DNA of 7,690 bases from Campylobacteraceae bacterium (lineage in GTDB: Bacteria > Campylobacterota > Campylobacteria > Campylobacterales > Sulfurovaceae): positions 1 through 7,690 of the forward strand of contig JAMONW010000126.1 of NCBI GenBank assembly GCA_027066355.1, written 5' to 3'. The notes below the pieces were generated by a model. The model was given only the letters and a program-made list of their open reading frames with translations, did no database searches and was not told the DNA's origin. The position numbers and the translations under genes were made by a program. Of the stretch, positions 1 through 5,913 are shown in pieces; position 1 is the first letter of the stretch; each line of letters starts with the position of its first letter.

Positions 1-1
1 T

Positions 2-1885
2 GGAGTGCCAATTAATATCTTAAGCTCTCTTAGTAAACCAAGTAGTGAGATTTTAGATGATGCTGATAACTTTAGTGCCTATCTCTCAAGCACTGTTGGC
101 TCACTTTTAGCACTTATTAACATAGAGGCAAATCCACTAGAGAGCAAAGAGTTTATACTGCTTTCTCAAATTATAGCTCATGCTTGGAGAAATGGTGAGT
201 CTATGGGCTTAGATGCACTTGTGGGGGCTGTTATAAACCCTCCATTTAAAAAGATTGGAGTATTACCAATTGAGAGTTTTTATCCAGAGAGTGAGCGCTT
301 TAAGTTGGCAAATAAATTCAACTCTGTAATTGCAAGTCCTAGCTTTATGGGGTGGTTACAAGGTGAAGATTTAGATATTCAAAGGCTTCTTTATGGCAAA
401 GATGGCAAAGCTAAAGTTGCAATTTTCTCTATTGCCCATCTTAACGACTCTCAAAGAATGTTTTTTGTAACATTGCTTTTAAATAAAGTAGTTGCTTGGA
501 TGCGTCGCCAAAGTGGTAGTAACCGCCTAAAAGCTATGCTTTATATGGATGAGATTTATGGCTTTTTCCCACCTACAAAAAACCCACCAAGCAAAGAGCC
601 AATGATTACGCTTTTAAAACAAGCTAGAGCTTATGGTTTGGGTGTAGTTTTAAGCACGCAAAACCCTGTAGATTTAGATTACAAGGGCTTAAGCAATATT
701 GGAACTTGGTTTGTAGGAAGATTGCAAACAACTCAAGATATTAATAGAGTAATTGATGGGCTTGGAGGTAAAATAGATTCATCAATTAGCAAAAAAGAGA
801 TTGCAACACTTTTAGCAAATTTAAAAAAGAGAACTTTCTTCTTAAAGAGCGCTCATCTTGACGATATTAGGCTATTTGGCACTAGATGGGTGCTTAGCTA
901 CCTAAAAGGTCCACTTAAAAAAGATGATATTAGCTCACTAATGGCAGATAAAAAAGATGGCATTGAGCCTAAAGCACAAGAGTTAATTAGCAATGCTAAA
1001 GATGATGATTTTGTAAGCAATATTACATTAAGTGGAAATGTTGTGCAACGCTTTGAGGCTGATATTACAGGCAAAAAGGAATATACTCCAACAATTGGTG
1101 CTAGTGTAGAGGTTGCTTATATTGATGCAAGAAGAGGTATAGATGAAACAAAAGAGCTAGAGCTTACACTAAATTTAGATGGACTCAATAGTTGCGATTG
1201 GGACAACGAAGAGGAGCTAGACGAACCACTAAAGAGCTTTAGCACAAAGGCTCCAAAGGGGGCAAAGTTTAAGCCTTTGCCAGATTTTATAAGCGAAGAT
1301 AAGTCGCTAAAACAGTGTGCTAGGGCTTTAAAAGAGCATATTTATACTACTAGAAAACTAGAGCTTTATCGCTGTAAAAAACTAAGATTAGAGTCTGAAA
1401 TAGATGAGAGTTATGATGATTTTGTTGTAAGAGTTCAAGATGTGCTAAGAGATAAATTTGAAGATAAATTAGATGATTTAAAGAGTAGATATAAAAAGAA
1501 ATTTGATAGGCTAGAGAGCCAAATAGAACGCGCTCAAGCACAAGTAGAAAAAGAGAAAGCAGACCAAACAAATTCACTAATTGGAGCTGGAATTTCAATT
1601 ATTAGCGCTCTATTTGGAAGAAGCTCAGTAACTAAGATTGGAAGAGCAGTTAATAAAAGTGGCAGGGTTATGAAAGAGCGAGGCGATATCAGCCGAGCTG
1701 AGGCAAGATTAGATGAACTAAATGAGCGCTACCAAGAGATGCAAGATGAGTTAGAGGATAAAATAGATGAACTTAACCAAGAGTGTAGCTTAGATAATTA
1801 TGAGATAGATACAATCTTTATAAAACCAAGAAAAAGTGCTATTGATATTAATGAAATCGCCCTACTTTGGAGAATTTCTTACTAA
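2..1885 (+). CDS. HerA/DUF87-type ATP-binding protein, 5'-truncated by the window
   Basis: This is the C-terminal part of a large P-loop ATPase of the HerA/FtsK-like DUF87 group. The frame is open to the left edge, and the GTG at position 5 is only an internal valine, so the Walker A motif lies outside the window. Counting from that GTG, a Walker B strand is visible at about residues 176-183 (KAMLYMDE), then a sensor-like STQN at 217-220, and a conserved segment with GRLQT (about 238-242) that could supply an arginine finger. Residues 455-520 and 555-600 are strongly charged and predicted coiled coil. A Gly-rich hydrophobic patch (about 527-540, ending LFGRS) lies between them. From memory, this architecture, including a basic IKPRKS motif near the end, is shared by a widespread family of roughly 800-residue bacterial ATPases of unknown role, so the C-terminus looks complete. 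DNA translocation is inferred from the fold only. No partner nuclease is visible. Confidence 0.85.
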   Translation, partial: GVPINILSSLSKPSSEILDDADNFSAYLSSTVGSLLALINIEANPLESKEFILLSQIIAHAWRNGESMGLDALVGAVINPPFKKIGVLPIESFYPESERFKLANKFNSVIASPSFMGWLQGEDLDIQRLLYGKDGKAKVAIFSIAHLNDSQRMFFVTLLLNKVVAWMRRQSGSNRLKAMLYMDEIYGFFPPTKNPPSKEPMITLLKQARAYGLGVVLSTQNPVDLDYKGLSNIGTWFVGRLQTTQDINRVIDGLGGKIDSSISKKEIATLLANLKKRTFFLKSAHLDDIRLFGTRWVLSYLKGPLKKDDISSLMADKKDGIEPKAQELISNAKDDDFVSNITLSGNVVQRFEADITGKKEYTPTIGASVEVAYIDARRGIDETKELELTLNLDGLNSCDWDNEEELDEPLKSFSTKAPKGAKFKPLPDFISEDKSLKQCARALKEHIYTTRKLELYRCKKLRLESEIDESYDDFVVRVQDVLRDKFEDKLDDLKSRYKKKFDRLESQIERAQAQVEKEKADQTNSLIGAGISIISALFGRSSVTKIGRAVNKSGRVMKERGDISRAEARLDELNERYQEMQDELEDKIDELNQECSLDNYEIDTIFIKPRKSAIDINEIALLWRISY

Positions 1886-1908
1886 AAATTAGAACTTTGT
1901 TTATAATT

Positions 1909-1941
1909 AAAACCTGCTACCAAAGTATGGTGGTAGGTTTT
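1909..1941 (+). terminator. Hairpin terminator after the ATPase gene
   Basis: A 13-bp stem (1909-1921 with 1929-1941) closes a 7-nt loop. Read as plus-strand RNA every position pairs, with two G-U wobbles. Read as minus-strand RNA those two positions become A-C mismatches, so the structure is built for the plus strand. Its 3' arm ends in four T and another TTTT follows at 1947-1950. It begins 23 nt after the ATPase stop codon, which fits an intrinsic terminator. It also abuts the end of the hypA remnant on the other strand. Confidence 0.6.
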
Positions 1942-2030
1942 ACAACTTTTGTTATTTTATCTGCTTTGTTTTGTTCGGCAATCTCTTCACACTGGTTTAA
2001 AAGTGCTTGGACAATACTATACTCATGCAT
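1917..2030 (-). pseudogene. hypA: hypA remnant: N-terminal 30 codons of a hydrogenase/urease nickel chaperone
   Basis: Reading the minus strand from ATG (2028-2030) gives a 37-residue ORF starting MHEYSIVQALL and continuing CEEIAEQNKADKITKVV, then KPTTILW and a TAG stop. HypA proteins insert nickel into [NiFe] hydrogenase (and urease) and are usually about 110-120 residues. They begin with Met-His-Glu, where His2 and Glu3 bind nickel, and have a K-I-x-x-V-V stretch near residue 30 before an IG motif. The match covers that N-terminal part only. The remainder, including the Cys-rich zinc domain, is absent. Homology stops at about 1942, exactly where the palindrome at 1909-1941 begins, so the last seven residues are read from the palindrome. 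The remnant cannot be a functional HypA. I saw no continuation in any minus-strand frame between 1860 and 1917. It is divergent from the M15 peptidase gene. Confidence 0.75.
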
Positions 2031-2089
2031 ATTGAATACCTATTCATTTTTAAAGCTATTTTACAATAAGTTAGCTTTATGTAATGTAA

Positions 2090-2098
2090 TGTTAAAAT
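2090..2098 (+). promoter_or_regulatory. Extended -10 promoter for the M15 peptidase gene, probably leaderless
   Basis: The sequence TGT-TAAAAT matches an extended -10 element (TGn plus a TATAAT-like hexamer), the usual housekeeping promoter core in Campylobacterota. Its last base is 6 nt before the ATG at 2105, so transcription would begin at or next to the start codon. No Shine-Dalgarno lies before the ATG, which agrees with a leaderless message. Confidence 0.5.
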
Positions 2099-2104
2099 TT
2101 TCTT

Positions 2105-2851
2105 ATGAAAAAGATAATTTTAATAGTAGCACTTACAATATTAGCACTACACTCTAAAGCAATTGAGCCTCTACCTCAAAGTTTAAAAGAGCAGATGATA
2201 CAAAGTGGCATTTATAAAGAGGGGTGTCCAGTAGCACTTAATAATCTTCGTTTAGTTACAGTAGCTTACAAAGATTTTAAAGGTGAGTTACAAGAGGGCA
2301 AAATAGTTGTAAGTAGCGATATTGCAAACGAGGTTGTGCAAATTTTTAATATGCTAGTTAAGCTTGATTATCCTATTCAAAAGGTAGCTCCACTTTCAAA
2401 TTATGGAAGCTATATAAATGCAATTAATAAAAATATTACTTATGGTTTTGATTGTAGAGTAGATTTAAACAATCCTAAAAAGTGGTCTAAACACGCTTTT
2501 GGGAAAGCTATTGATATAAATCCAGTGCAAAATCCATATGTTAATGGAAGCAAAATTTTACCAGCTAATAGCAAAAGATACACAGGCTTGGGAAGACGAC
2601 ATATTGGCATTGTAGCAGATAATAGAGCTATACTTTTAAAAACTGATGCACCTATAGATGTATTTAAAAAGAAAAACTGGAAATGGGGAGGAGATTTTGC
2701 TGGATATAAAGATTATGCACATTTTGAGAAAGAGGTAGATGAGCAAAGCGCACTCCCAATAACCCAACAAAAAAAAGAGCAAAATATAAATAATATTAAA
2801 GTAAAAAATCTATTTAAAAATATGCCAACAGAGGATAATGGGCTTTTTTAG
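2105..2851 (+). CDS. Secreted M15-type zinc peptidase (D-Ala-D-Ala carboxypeptidase/endopeptidase-like)
   Basis: This 248-residue protein starts with a signal peptide (KK, hydrophobic residues 4-15, likely cleavage after HSKA at about 19), so it is exported to the periplasm or outer surface. The catalytic part is M15-like. SKHAFGKAIDIN at about 128-139 gives zinc ligands His130 and Asp137, and the segment WKWGGDF...DYAHF at 192-207 gives catalytic Asp203 and third zinc ligand His206. All expected M15 residues are present. Enzymes of this type cut D-amino-acid bonds in peptidoglycan cross-links or stem peptides, which is the inferred role. The last 35 residues are a Lys/Asn/Gln-rich tail outside the fold. 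The start is set by the signal peptide and by the promoter 6 nt upstream. No Shine-Dalgarno is visible. A second predicted secreted zinc peptidase follows 36 bp downstream on the same strand, suggesting a shared cell-wall role. Confidence 0.85.
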   Translation: MKKIILIVALTILALHSKAIEPLPQSLKEQMIQSGIYKEGCPVALNNLRLVTVAYKDFKGELQEGKIVVSSDIANEVVQIFNMLVKLDYPIQKVAPLSNYGSYINAINKNITYGFDCRVDLNNPKKWSKHAFGKAIDINPVQNPYVNGSKILPANSKRYTGLGRRHIGIVADNRAILLKTDAPIDVFKKKNWKWGGDFAGYKDYAHFEKEVDEQSALPITQQKKEQNINNIKVKNLFKNMPTEDNGLF

Positions 2852-2856
2852 AGTTA

Positions 2857-2878
2857 TTAGCAAGTTAATATTTGCTAA
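2857..2878. repeat. Short inverted repeat between the two peptidase genes, overlapping a promoter
   Basis: TTAGCAA (2857-2863) and TTGCTAA (2872-2878) are perfect 7-bp inverted arms separated by 8 nt. The right arm overlaps the extended -10 element of the next gene (2873-2881). It could be a weak hairpin after the M15 stop codon or an operator for a dimeric regulator. It could also be chance in AT-rich DNA. Confidence 0.35.
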
Positions 2879-2881
2879 AAT
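2873..2881 (+). promoter_or_regulatory. Extended -10 promoter for the M14-like peptidase gene, probably leaderless
   Basis: TGC-TAAAAT is an extended -10 element ending 6 nt before the ATG at 2888. This is the same spacing as in front of the preceding M15 gene. No Shine-Dalgarno lies between it and the start codon. The gene may therefore be transcribed from its own start rather than only by read-through. Confidence 0.45.
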
Positions 2882-2887
2882 TGCTTT

Positions 2888-3751
2888 ATGAAAAAATTAA
2901 TAACAATCTTTATACTTTTATTTAATATAGCATACTCAAAAAATTGCACTGTTGCACCATTTATCTTAAACTATACTATAAATTCTAATATAGATAAGTT
3001 GAGTTATATAAGCGACATAAAGCAAAATTATAAAAAACTAAAACATTTATGCGTAAATCTATTAGCCTTTAGAGAGGGGGCTTTAAGATGGAAGATGCTT
3101 TTGGTTACAAATCCTAAAAGAGAGCATGGAGTATTTTGGTTTTTGCCACACGATAATGAAAATAGCGCTTTTAATAGCGCTGTTTATGCCGTATCAAAGT
3201 ATGGAGGTGGCTTTTTAGCAGTTGTAAATAATAACAAACGCTATAATGCTGGGCAAGATCCAAATAGAAATTTTTCATACTCTAGGGTTAAAATTTGCAA
3301 AGAGCAAATAGCACCCTCACCTATTTATACAAATATAGTTTTTTCAATAATTGATTACTATAAAGGTGCTTCAATGCCATATTTGGCACTTCATAACAAT
3401 ACAAATGGTGGTGGAATTTCGATTTTAAAAAGCTCTTCTAAAGTAAAATCATATTTAGCTTACCCAAAGAGTCAAATTATAGATGGCAAAGGTTTACAAG
3501 ATGAAGATAATTTAGTTTACATGGTAGGTTTACAAAAAACTCCACCAAGCTCGTTATATAAGCTATTAAAAGCTGGTATGAGTGTAAAGTATGAGATTGT
3601 CAATAGTATTAACAATGACTGCTCAATGTCAAACTTTGTAGTTTTAGAAAAAGGCACAAACAACTACTTTAATATAGAGACTCAACGCAGACAAAGTTGG
3701 GTTCAAAAAGAGATGATAGATAGAGTTATTAAATTGATAATTGATAATTGA
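2888..3751 (+). CDS. Putative secreted M14-like zinc carboxypeptidase
   Basis: This 287-residue protein begins with a signal peptide (KK, hydrophobic residues 4-16, likely cleavage after AYS at about 17). The motifs fit an M14 (carboxypeptidase A-like) fold in the expected order. H88-D-N-E91 is the H-x-x-E zinc site. DPNRNF at 124-129 is the Asn-Arg substrate-carboxylate site. H169 in LHNNTNGG is the third zinc ligand. FVVLEKG with E254 is the best candidate for the catalytic glutamate. The assignment is by motif; overall similarity is weak. Known M14 enzymes in Helicobacter and Campylobacter (Csd4, Pgp1) trim peptidoglycan stem peptides and set helical cell shape. This protein is shorter and not clearly orthologous, but its pairing with an M15 enzyme 36 bp upstream favours a cell-wall substrate. 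No Shine-Dalgarno precedes the ATG. The start is supported by the signal peptide and the promoter spacing. Confidence 0.7.
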   Translation: MKKLITIFILLFNIAYSKNCTVAPFILNYTINSNIDKLSYISDIKQNYKKLKHLCVNLLAFREGALRWKMLLVTNPKREHGVFWFLPHDNENSAFNSAVYAVSKYGGGFLAVVNNNKRYNAGQDPNRNFSYSRVKICKEQIAPSPIYTNIVFSIIDYYKGASMPYLALHNNTNGGGISILKSSSKVKSYLAYPKSQIIDGKGLQDEDNLVYMVGLQKTPPSSLYKLLKAGMSVKYEIVNSINNDCSMSNFVVLEKGTNNYFNIETQRRQSWVQKEMIDRVIKLIIDN

Positions 3752-3780
3752 AAGTTTTAATCCCATTAAGCTCAAAATAT

Positions 3781-3802
3781 GGGTGAGGCTGAAGCCTCAC
3801 TT
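3781..3802 (+). terminator. Hairpin downstream of the M14-like gene
   Basis: GTGAGGC (3783-3789) and GCCTCAC (3794-3800) form a perfect GC-rich 7-bp stem around a TGAA tetraloop. As plus-strand RNA it extends by two G-U pairs, which favours this direction. The T-tract is poor (TTCC, then TTTTT only at 3811-3815), so it is a weak intrinsic terminator or an RNA-stabilising hairpin. It starts about 30 nt after the stop codon and is one of the most GC-rich spots in the window. Confidence 0.5.
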
Positions 3803-3844
3803 CCAAAGCTTTTTCTTTACTTAATCGCATTAATAAAACTAAAA

Positions 3845-3868
3845 GAGAATAAATCTTAGTTTATTCTC
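3845..3868 (-). terminator. Intrinsic terminator of the methyltransferase gene
   Basis: GAGAATAAA (3845-3853) and TTTATTCTC (3860-3868) are perfect 9-bp inverted arms with a 6-nt loop. On the minus strand the hairpin is followed at once by TTTTAGTTTT, a good U-tract. It lies about 27 nt past the methyltransferase stop codon. With the hairpin at 3781-3802 it separates two convergent genes. Confidence 0.65.
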
Positions 3869-3879
3869 ATACAATAATT

Positions 3880-3907
3880 CTTACCTCTTACCTTTTACTT
3901 CTTACTT
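3880..3907. repeat. Degenerate heptanucleotide tandem repeat at the methyltransferase 3' end
   Basis: Four consecutive 7-bp units read on the plus strand CTTACCT, CTTACCT, TTTACTT, CTTACTT (AGGTAAG or AAGTAAG type on the minus strand). The methyltransferase stop codon (3895-3897) lies inside the third unit. Because 7 is not a multiple of 3, gain or loss of a unit upstream of the stop would change the frame of the last residues. Confidence 0.6.
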
Positions 3908-4500
3908 TTTCTTGCTGTAAGTAAGAAAACCCCATATTCGCCATAAGGTTTTTTAACAATTGAGGCATCTTGAATTTTTATATCTTTAAATCCTGCCTCT
4001 TTTGCCCATGTTTTAAATTGCTCTCTATCAAAGCCAAAGTGTTCAACTCCTGTATCAATTGTATGAAATGAACCATCTTCAATATCTAAATCTGCTAATG
4101 CTATATAGCCGTTAGGTTTAAGCATTTTGTAAAATATTGTAAATAGCTTGTCAACCTCTTTTACATGATGTATTGTCATAGATGAAATAATTGCATCAAA
4201 GTTGTCGTTTATAGGCTCTTTGGTGATGTCAATCTCTTTTATTGTCAGTTTACAAGGTAGTTGCTTTTTGCTTAAAACACTATTCATTGAAGGAGAATTA
4301 TCAATTGCAACAATTGAGCTAACATTTGGTGCAATTTGTTCAAGCAAAAGCCCTGTTCCTGAACCAAAGTCAGCAATATGCCAAGATTTTTTAAAATTTA
4401 TCTCTTCTAAAATTTTATTAGCTATATTTACAACATTGTCAACTCTTCTTTGCTCTTTTTCATAATCTTTTGCTTTAATTGCAAATTTATCTTTATTGAT
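3895..4500 (-). CDS. Class I SAM-dependent methyltransferase with apparent ATC start codon
   Basis: The protein is 201 residues if translation starts at 4500. Motif I, ADFGSGTG, is at about 43-50 (SAM-binding glycine loop). The acidic residue after strand 2 is Asp67 in VAIDNSP. The motif IV region is FDAIISSMTIHHV, followed by MLKPNGYIALADLD. These are the standard landmarks of a small UbiE/Methyltransf_11-like enzyme of 200-250 residues. The substrate is unknown. No ATG, GTG or TTG exists in this frame upstream of motif I; the first is a TTG at 4347, after the glycine loop, which would give a broken enzyme. An in-frame stop lies immediately upstream (4501-4503). The codon at 4498-4500 is ATC, followed by AAT-AAA-GAT, 5 nt after a perfect AGGAGG. 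I infer a non-canonical ATC start, or an ATG altered by mutation or sequencing error. The gene has its own promoter and terminator and is divergent from the operon at 4571. Confidence 0.8.
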   Translation of the reverse strand: MNKDKFAIKAKDYEKEQRRVDNVVNIANKILEEINFKKSWHIADFGSGTGLLLEQIAPNVSSIVAIDNSPSMNSVLSKKQLPCKLTIKEIDITKEPINDNFDAIISSMTIHHVKEVDKLFTIFYKMLKPNGYIALADLDIEDGSFHTIDTGVEHFGFDREQFKTWAKEAGFKDIKIQDASIVKKPYGEYGVFLLTARKSKK

Positions 4501-4503
4501 TTA

Positions 4504-4511
4504 CTCCTCCT
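4504..4511 (-). promoter_or_regulatory. Strong Shine-Dalgarno deciding the ATC start
   Basis: The minus strand reads AGGAGGAG here, a full anti-16S match. Five nt separate AGGAGG from the ATC at 4500, which is ideal spacing. It is the strongest ribosome binding site in the window and is the main reason for placing the methyltransferase start at 4500. Confidence 0.75.
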
Positions 4512-4534
4512 TTATATTAGGCAAATATTATGAT

Positions 4535-4543
4535 ATTATAACA
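4535..4543 (-). promoter_or_regulatory. Extended -10 promoter of the methyltransferase gene
   Basis: The minus strand reads TGT-TATAAT, a perfect extended -10 element, placing the transcription start near 4528 with a leader of about 28 nt that contains the Shine-Dalgarno. The opposite strand carries TATGAT (4529-4534) and TATAAC (4537-4542), which may serve the divergent operon at 4571, so two promoters probably overlap here. Confidence 0.6.
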
Positions 4544-4570
4544 AAATAATTTTAGCTTTAAAGGTTTGGA

Positions 4571-5164
4571 ATGTTATATAACTTAAAAGATTTAAAAAGT
4601 AGTGATATTTATAAATTAATGAGCCAAGGTGTAATTCCACGCCCAATTGCTTGGATTGTAACAGAGCAAAATGGAGTTGTAAATATTGCTCCATTTAGCT
4701 ACTTTACACCACTAAGCTCTAATCCTCCAAGTGTTATTGTATCTATTGGACATAAAACTGATGGCTCACCAAAAGATAGCCTACAAAATATTAGAGATAC
4801 TAAAAAATGCACAATTTGTTTAGTGCCAGAGGAGAATTTAGAGAAGATGCACTTTAGTTCAAAAGAGTTAGCAAGAGATAAGAGTGAAGTTAAAGAGTTT
4901 GATATTAAAACTACTAAAGTTTATAAAAATTATCCACCAATTGCAGAGAATACCCCATATGCTCTATTTTGCACACTATCGCAAGAGGTTGATCTAAATG
5001 GTAGCCAAACAGTGCCAGTAATTTTAACAGTGGATGCAATTTATGTAAATGATAGTGTAATAACAGATGGAGAGAAGATTGAACTTAGTTTCAAACCAGT
5101 AGCAAGAGTTGGCAAAGCTTACGCATTTTTGGGCAAAGATATAGAAGCACCAATAATTAAATAG
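4571..5164 (+). CDS. Flavin reductase-like (FMN-binding split-barrel) family protein
   Basis: This 197-residue cytoplasmic protein fits the flavin reductase-like/DIM6-NTAB family, whose members bind FMN in a split barrel and reduce flavins or act as small flavoproteins. Visible landmarks are GVIPRPIAWIVT at about 20-31, then NIAPFSYFTPLSSNPP at about 58-73, which form the usual FMN-binding strands, and a C-terminal KPVARVGKAYAF typical of the family. The length is normal. The start is supported by AAGG at 4561-4564, 6 nt before the ATG. It is the first gene of a tight three-gene operon: its stop codon (TAG, 5162-5164) overlaps the Shine-Dalgarno of the next gene, 8 bp away. The physiological electron acceptor cannot be told from sequence. 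Confidence 0.85.
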   Translation: MLYNLKDLKSSDIYKLMSQGVIPRPIAWIVTEQNGVVNIAPFSYFTPLSSNPPSVIVSIGHKTDGSPKDSLQNIRDTKKCTICLVPEENLEKMHFSSKELARDKSEVKEFDIKTTKVYKNYPPIAENTPYALFCTLSQEVDLNGSQTVPVILTVDAIYVNDSVITDGEKIELSFKPVARVGKAYAFLGKDIEAPIIK

Positions 5165-5172
5165 GGATAAAT

Positions 5173-5913
5173 ATGGATATATATTTTGCAGTTTTAAATT
5201 TTACAATCTCTGGGGCAATAGCTTTTGTTGGCATACTTACATTAATGAAAGTTAGCACTCCAAGAGAGGTTTTGTTTGCTCTGTTGCCACTTCTCTTTGC
5301 ACTTCATCAATTTGTTGAAGGCTTTGTGTGGCTTGGTGTTGGAGGGCATATTGATAAGAGAGCTTTAGATATTGCCGCAGGATATTTTATATATTATGCG
5401 CAAGGTGTTTTACCTTTTTTGGTTCCACTATCTCTTTGGCTAATAGAAAAAGTTAAATGGAGAAAAAGATTAATAGGTATTTTAACTATTTTGGGCTTGG
5501 TTTTAGCAGTTTATACAATGTATGGTTTAGCTACAGTTCCAAGTAGTGTAAGTGTTGTTAATAATGTTTTATATTATAAAAATCCAACTACTAACAATAT
5601 TTATGTTGGGGTAACTTATATTTTAACTACTTGTGGCTCTTTGATGCTAAGTAGCTCTATCTCTATTGCAATATTTGGTTTATTAAATTTAATTGGATTA
5701 ATTGTTATCTATTTATTACGCCCTTATGGATTTACCTCTTTGTGGTGTTTGTATGCTGCTGTTGTAAGTGGTATGCTATATTTTTATTTTATAGAGCGAC
5801 GCATTGAGTTTTTGCAAGATTTACAAATTAAGAGAAAAGAGTTTAGCAAAAAGTTAGAGTTAGAGCTTGAGCATTTGAAGAAAAAAAGATTATTTACTAA
5901 AGGGGTAACATGA
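5173..5913 (+). CDS. Multi-pass inner-membrane protein, DUF6629-like
   Basis: This 246-residue protein has about seven hydrophobic helices, near residues 5-25, 33-55, 67-90, 99-120, 143-160, 163-183 and 187-207. A charged tail (209-246, rich in Glu and Lys) follows and is probably a short cytoplasmic coiled coil. The segment LFALHQFVEGFVWLG at about 41-55 resembles a conserved motif I associate with the DUF6629 family; this family name is from memory and not certain. No catalytic residues or transport signature are evident and the function is unknown. AGGGA at 5163-5167 is its ribosome binding site. Its stop overlaps the next gene's start as ATGA, so the two are translationally coupled. Confidence 0.8.
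   Translation: MDIYFAVLNFTISGAIAFVGILTLMKVSTPREVLFALLPLLFALHQFVEGFVWLGVGGHIDKRALDIAAGYFIYYAQGVLPFLVPLSLWLIEKVKWRKRLIGILTILGLVLAVYTMYGLATVPSSVSVVNNVLYYKNPTTNNIYVGVTYILTTCGSLMLSSSISIAIFGLLNLIGLIVIYLLRPYGFTSLWCLYAAVVSGMLYFYFIERRIEFLQDLQIKRKEFSKKLELELEHLKKKRLFTKGVT

Noticed and set aside
1..1885. HerA-containing anti-phage defence system
   Set aside because: Only the ATPase C-terminus is present, no nuclease, Sir2 or DUF4297-type partner is visible, and the downstream genes are unrelated cell-wall enzymes.
1909..1941. Palindrome as an insertion-sequence or MITE end
   Set aside because: No transposase, target duplication or second copy is visible in the window. The two G-U pairs make it a better hairpin on the plus-strand transcript, so a terminator is simpler. 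The coincidence with the hypA break keeps an element end possible.
1867..2157. Plus-strand ORF of about 96 codons across the ATPase end and the M15 gene start
   Set aside because: It overlaps the end of the ATPase and the signal peptide of the M15 protein in another frame, spans the terminator, and its middle is the antisense of the hypA remnant. Its protein resembles nothing.
3779..3859. 26-codon plus-strand ORF starting ATG-GGT-GAG between the M14-like gene and the methyltransferase
   Set aside because: It has no ribosome binding site, and its first codons are the arms of the hairpin at 3781-3802 while its end runs through the next terminator. It is better explained as structured intergenic DNA.
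3895..4347. Methyltransferase starting at the TTG at 4347
   Set aside because: This start would remove motif I (the SAM-binding glycine loop). The frame continues upstream with clear family sequence up to a strong Shine-Dalgarno at 4504-4511.
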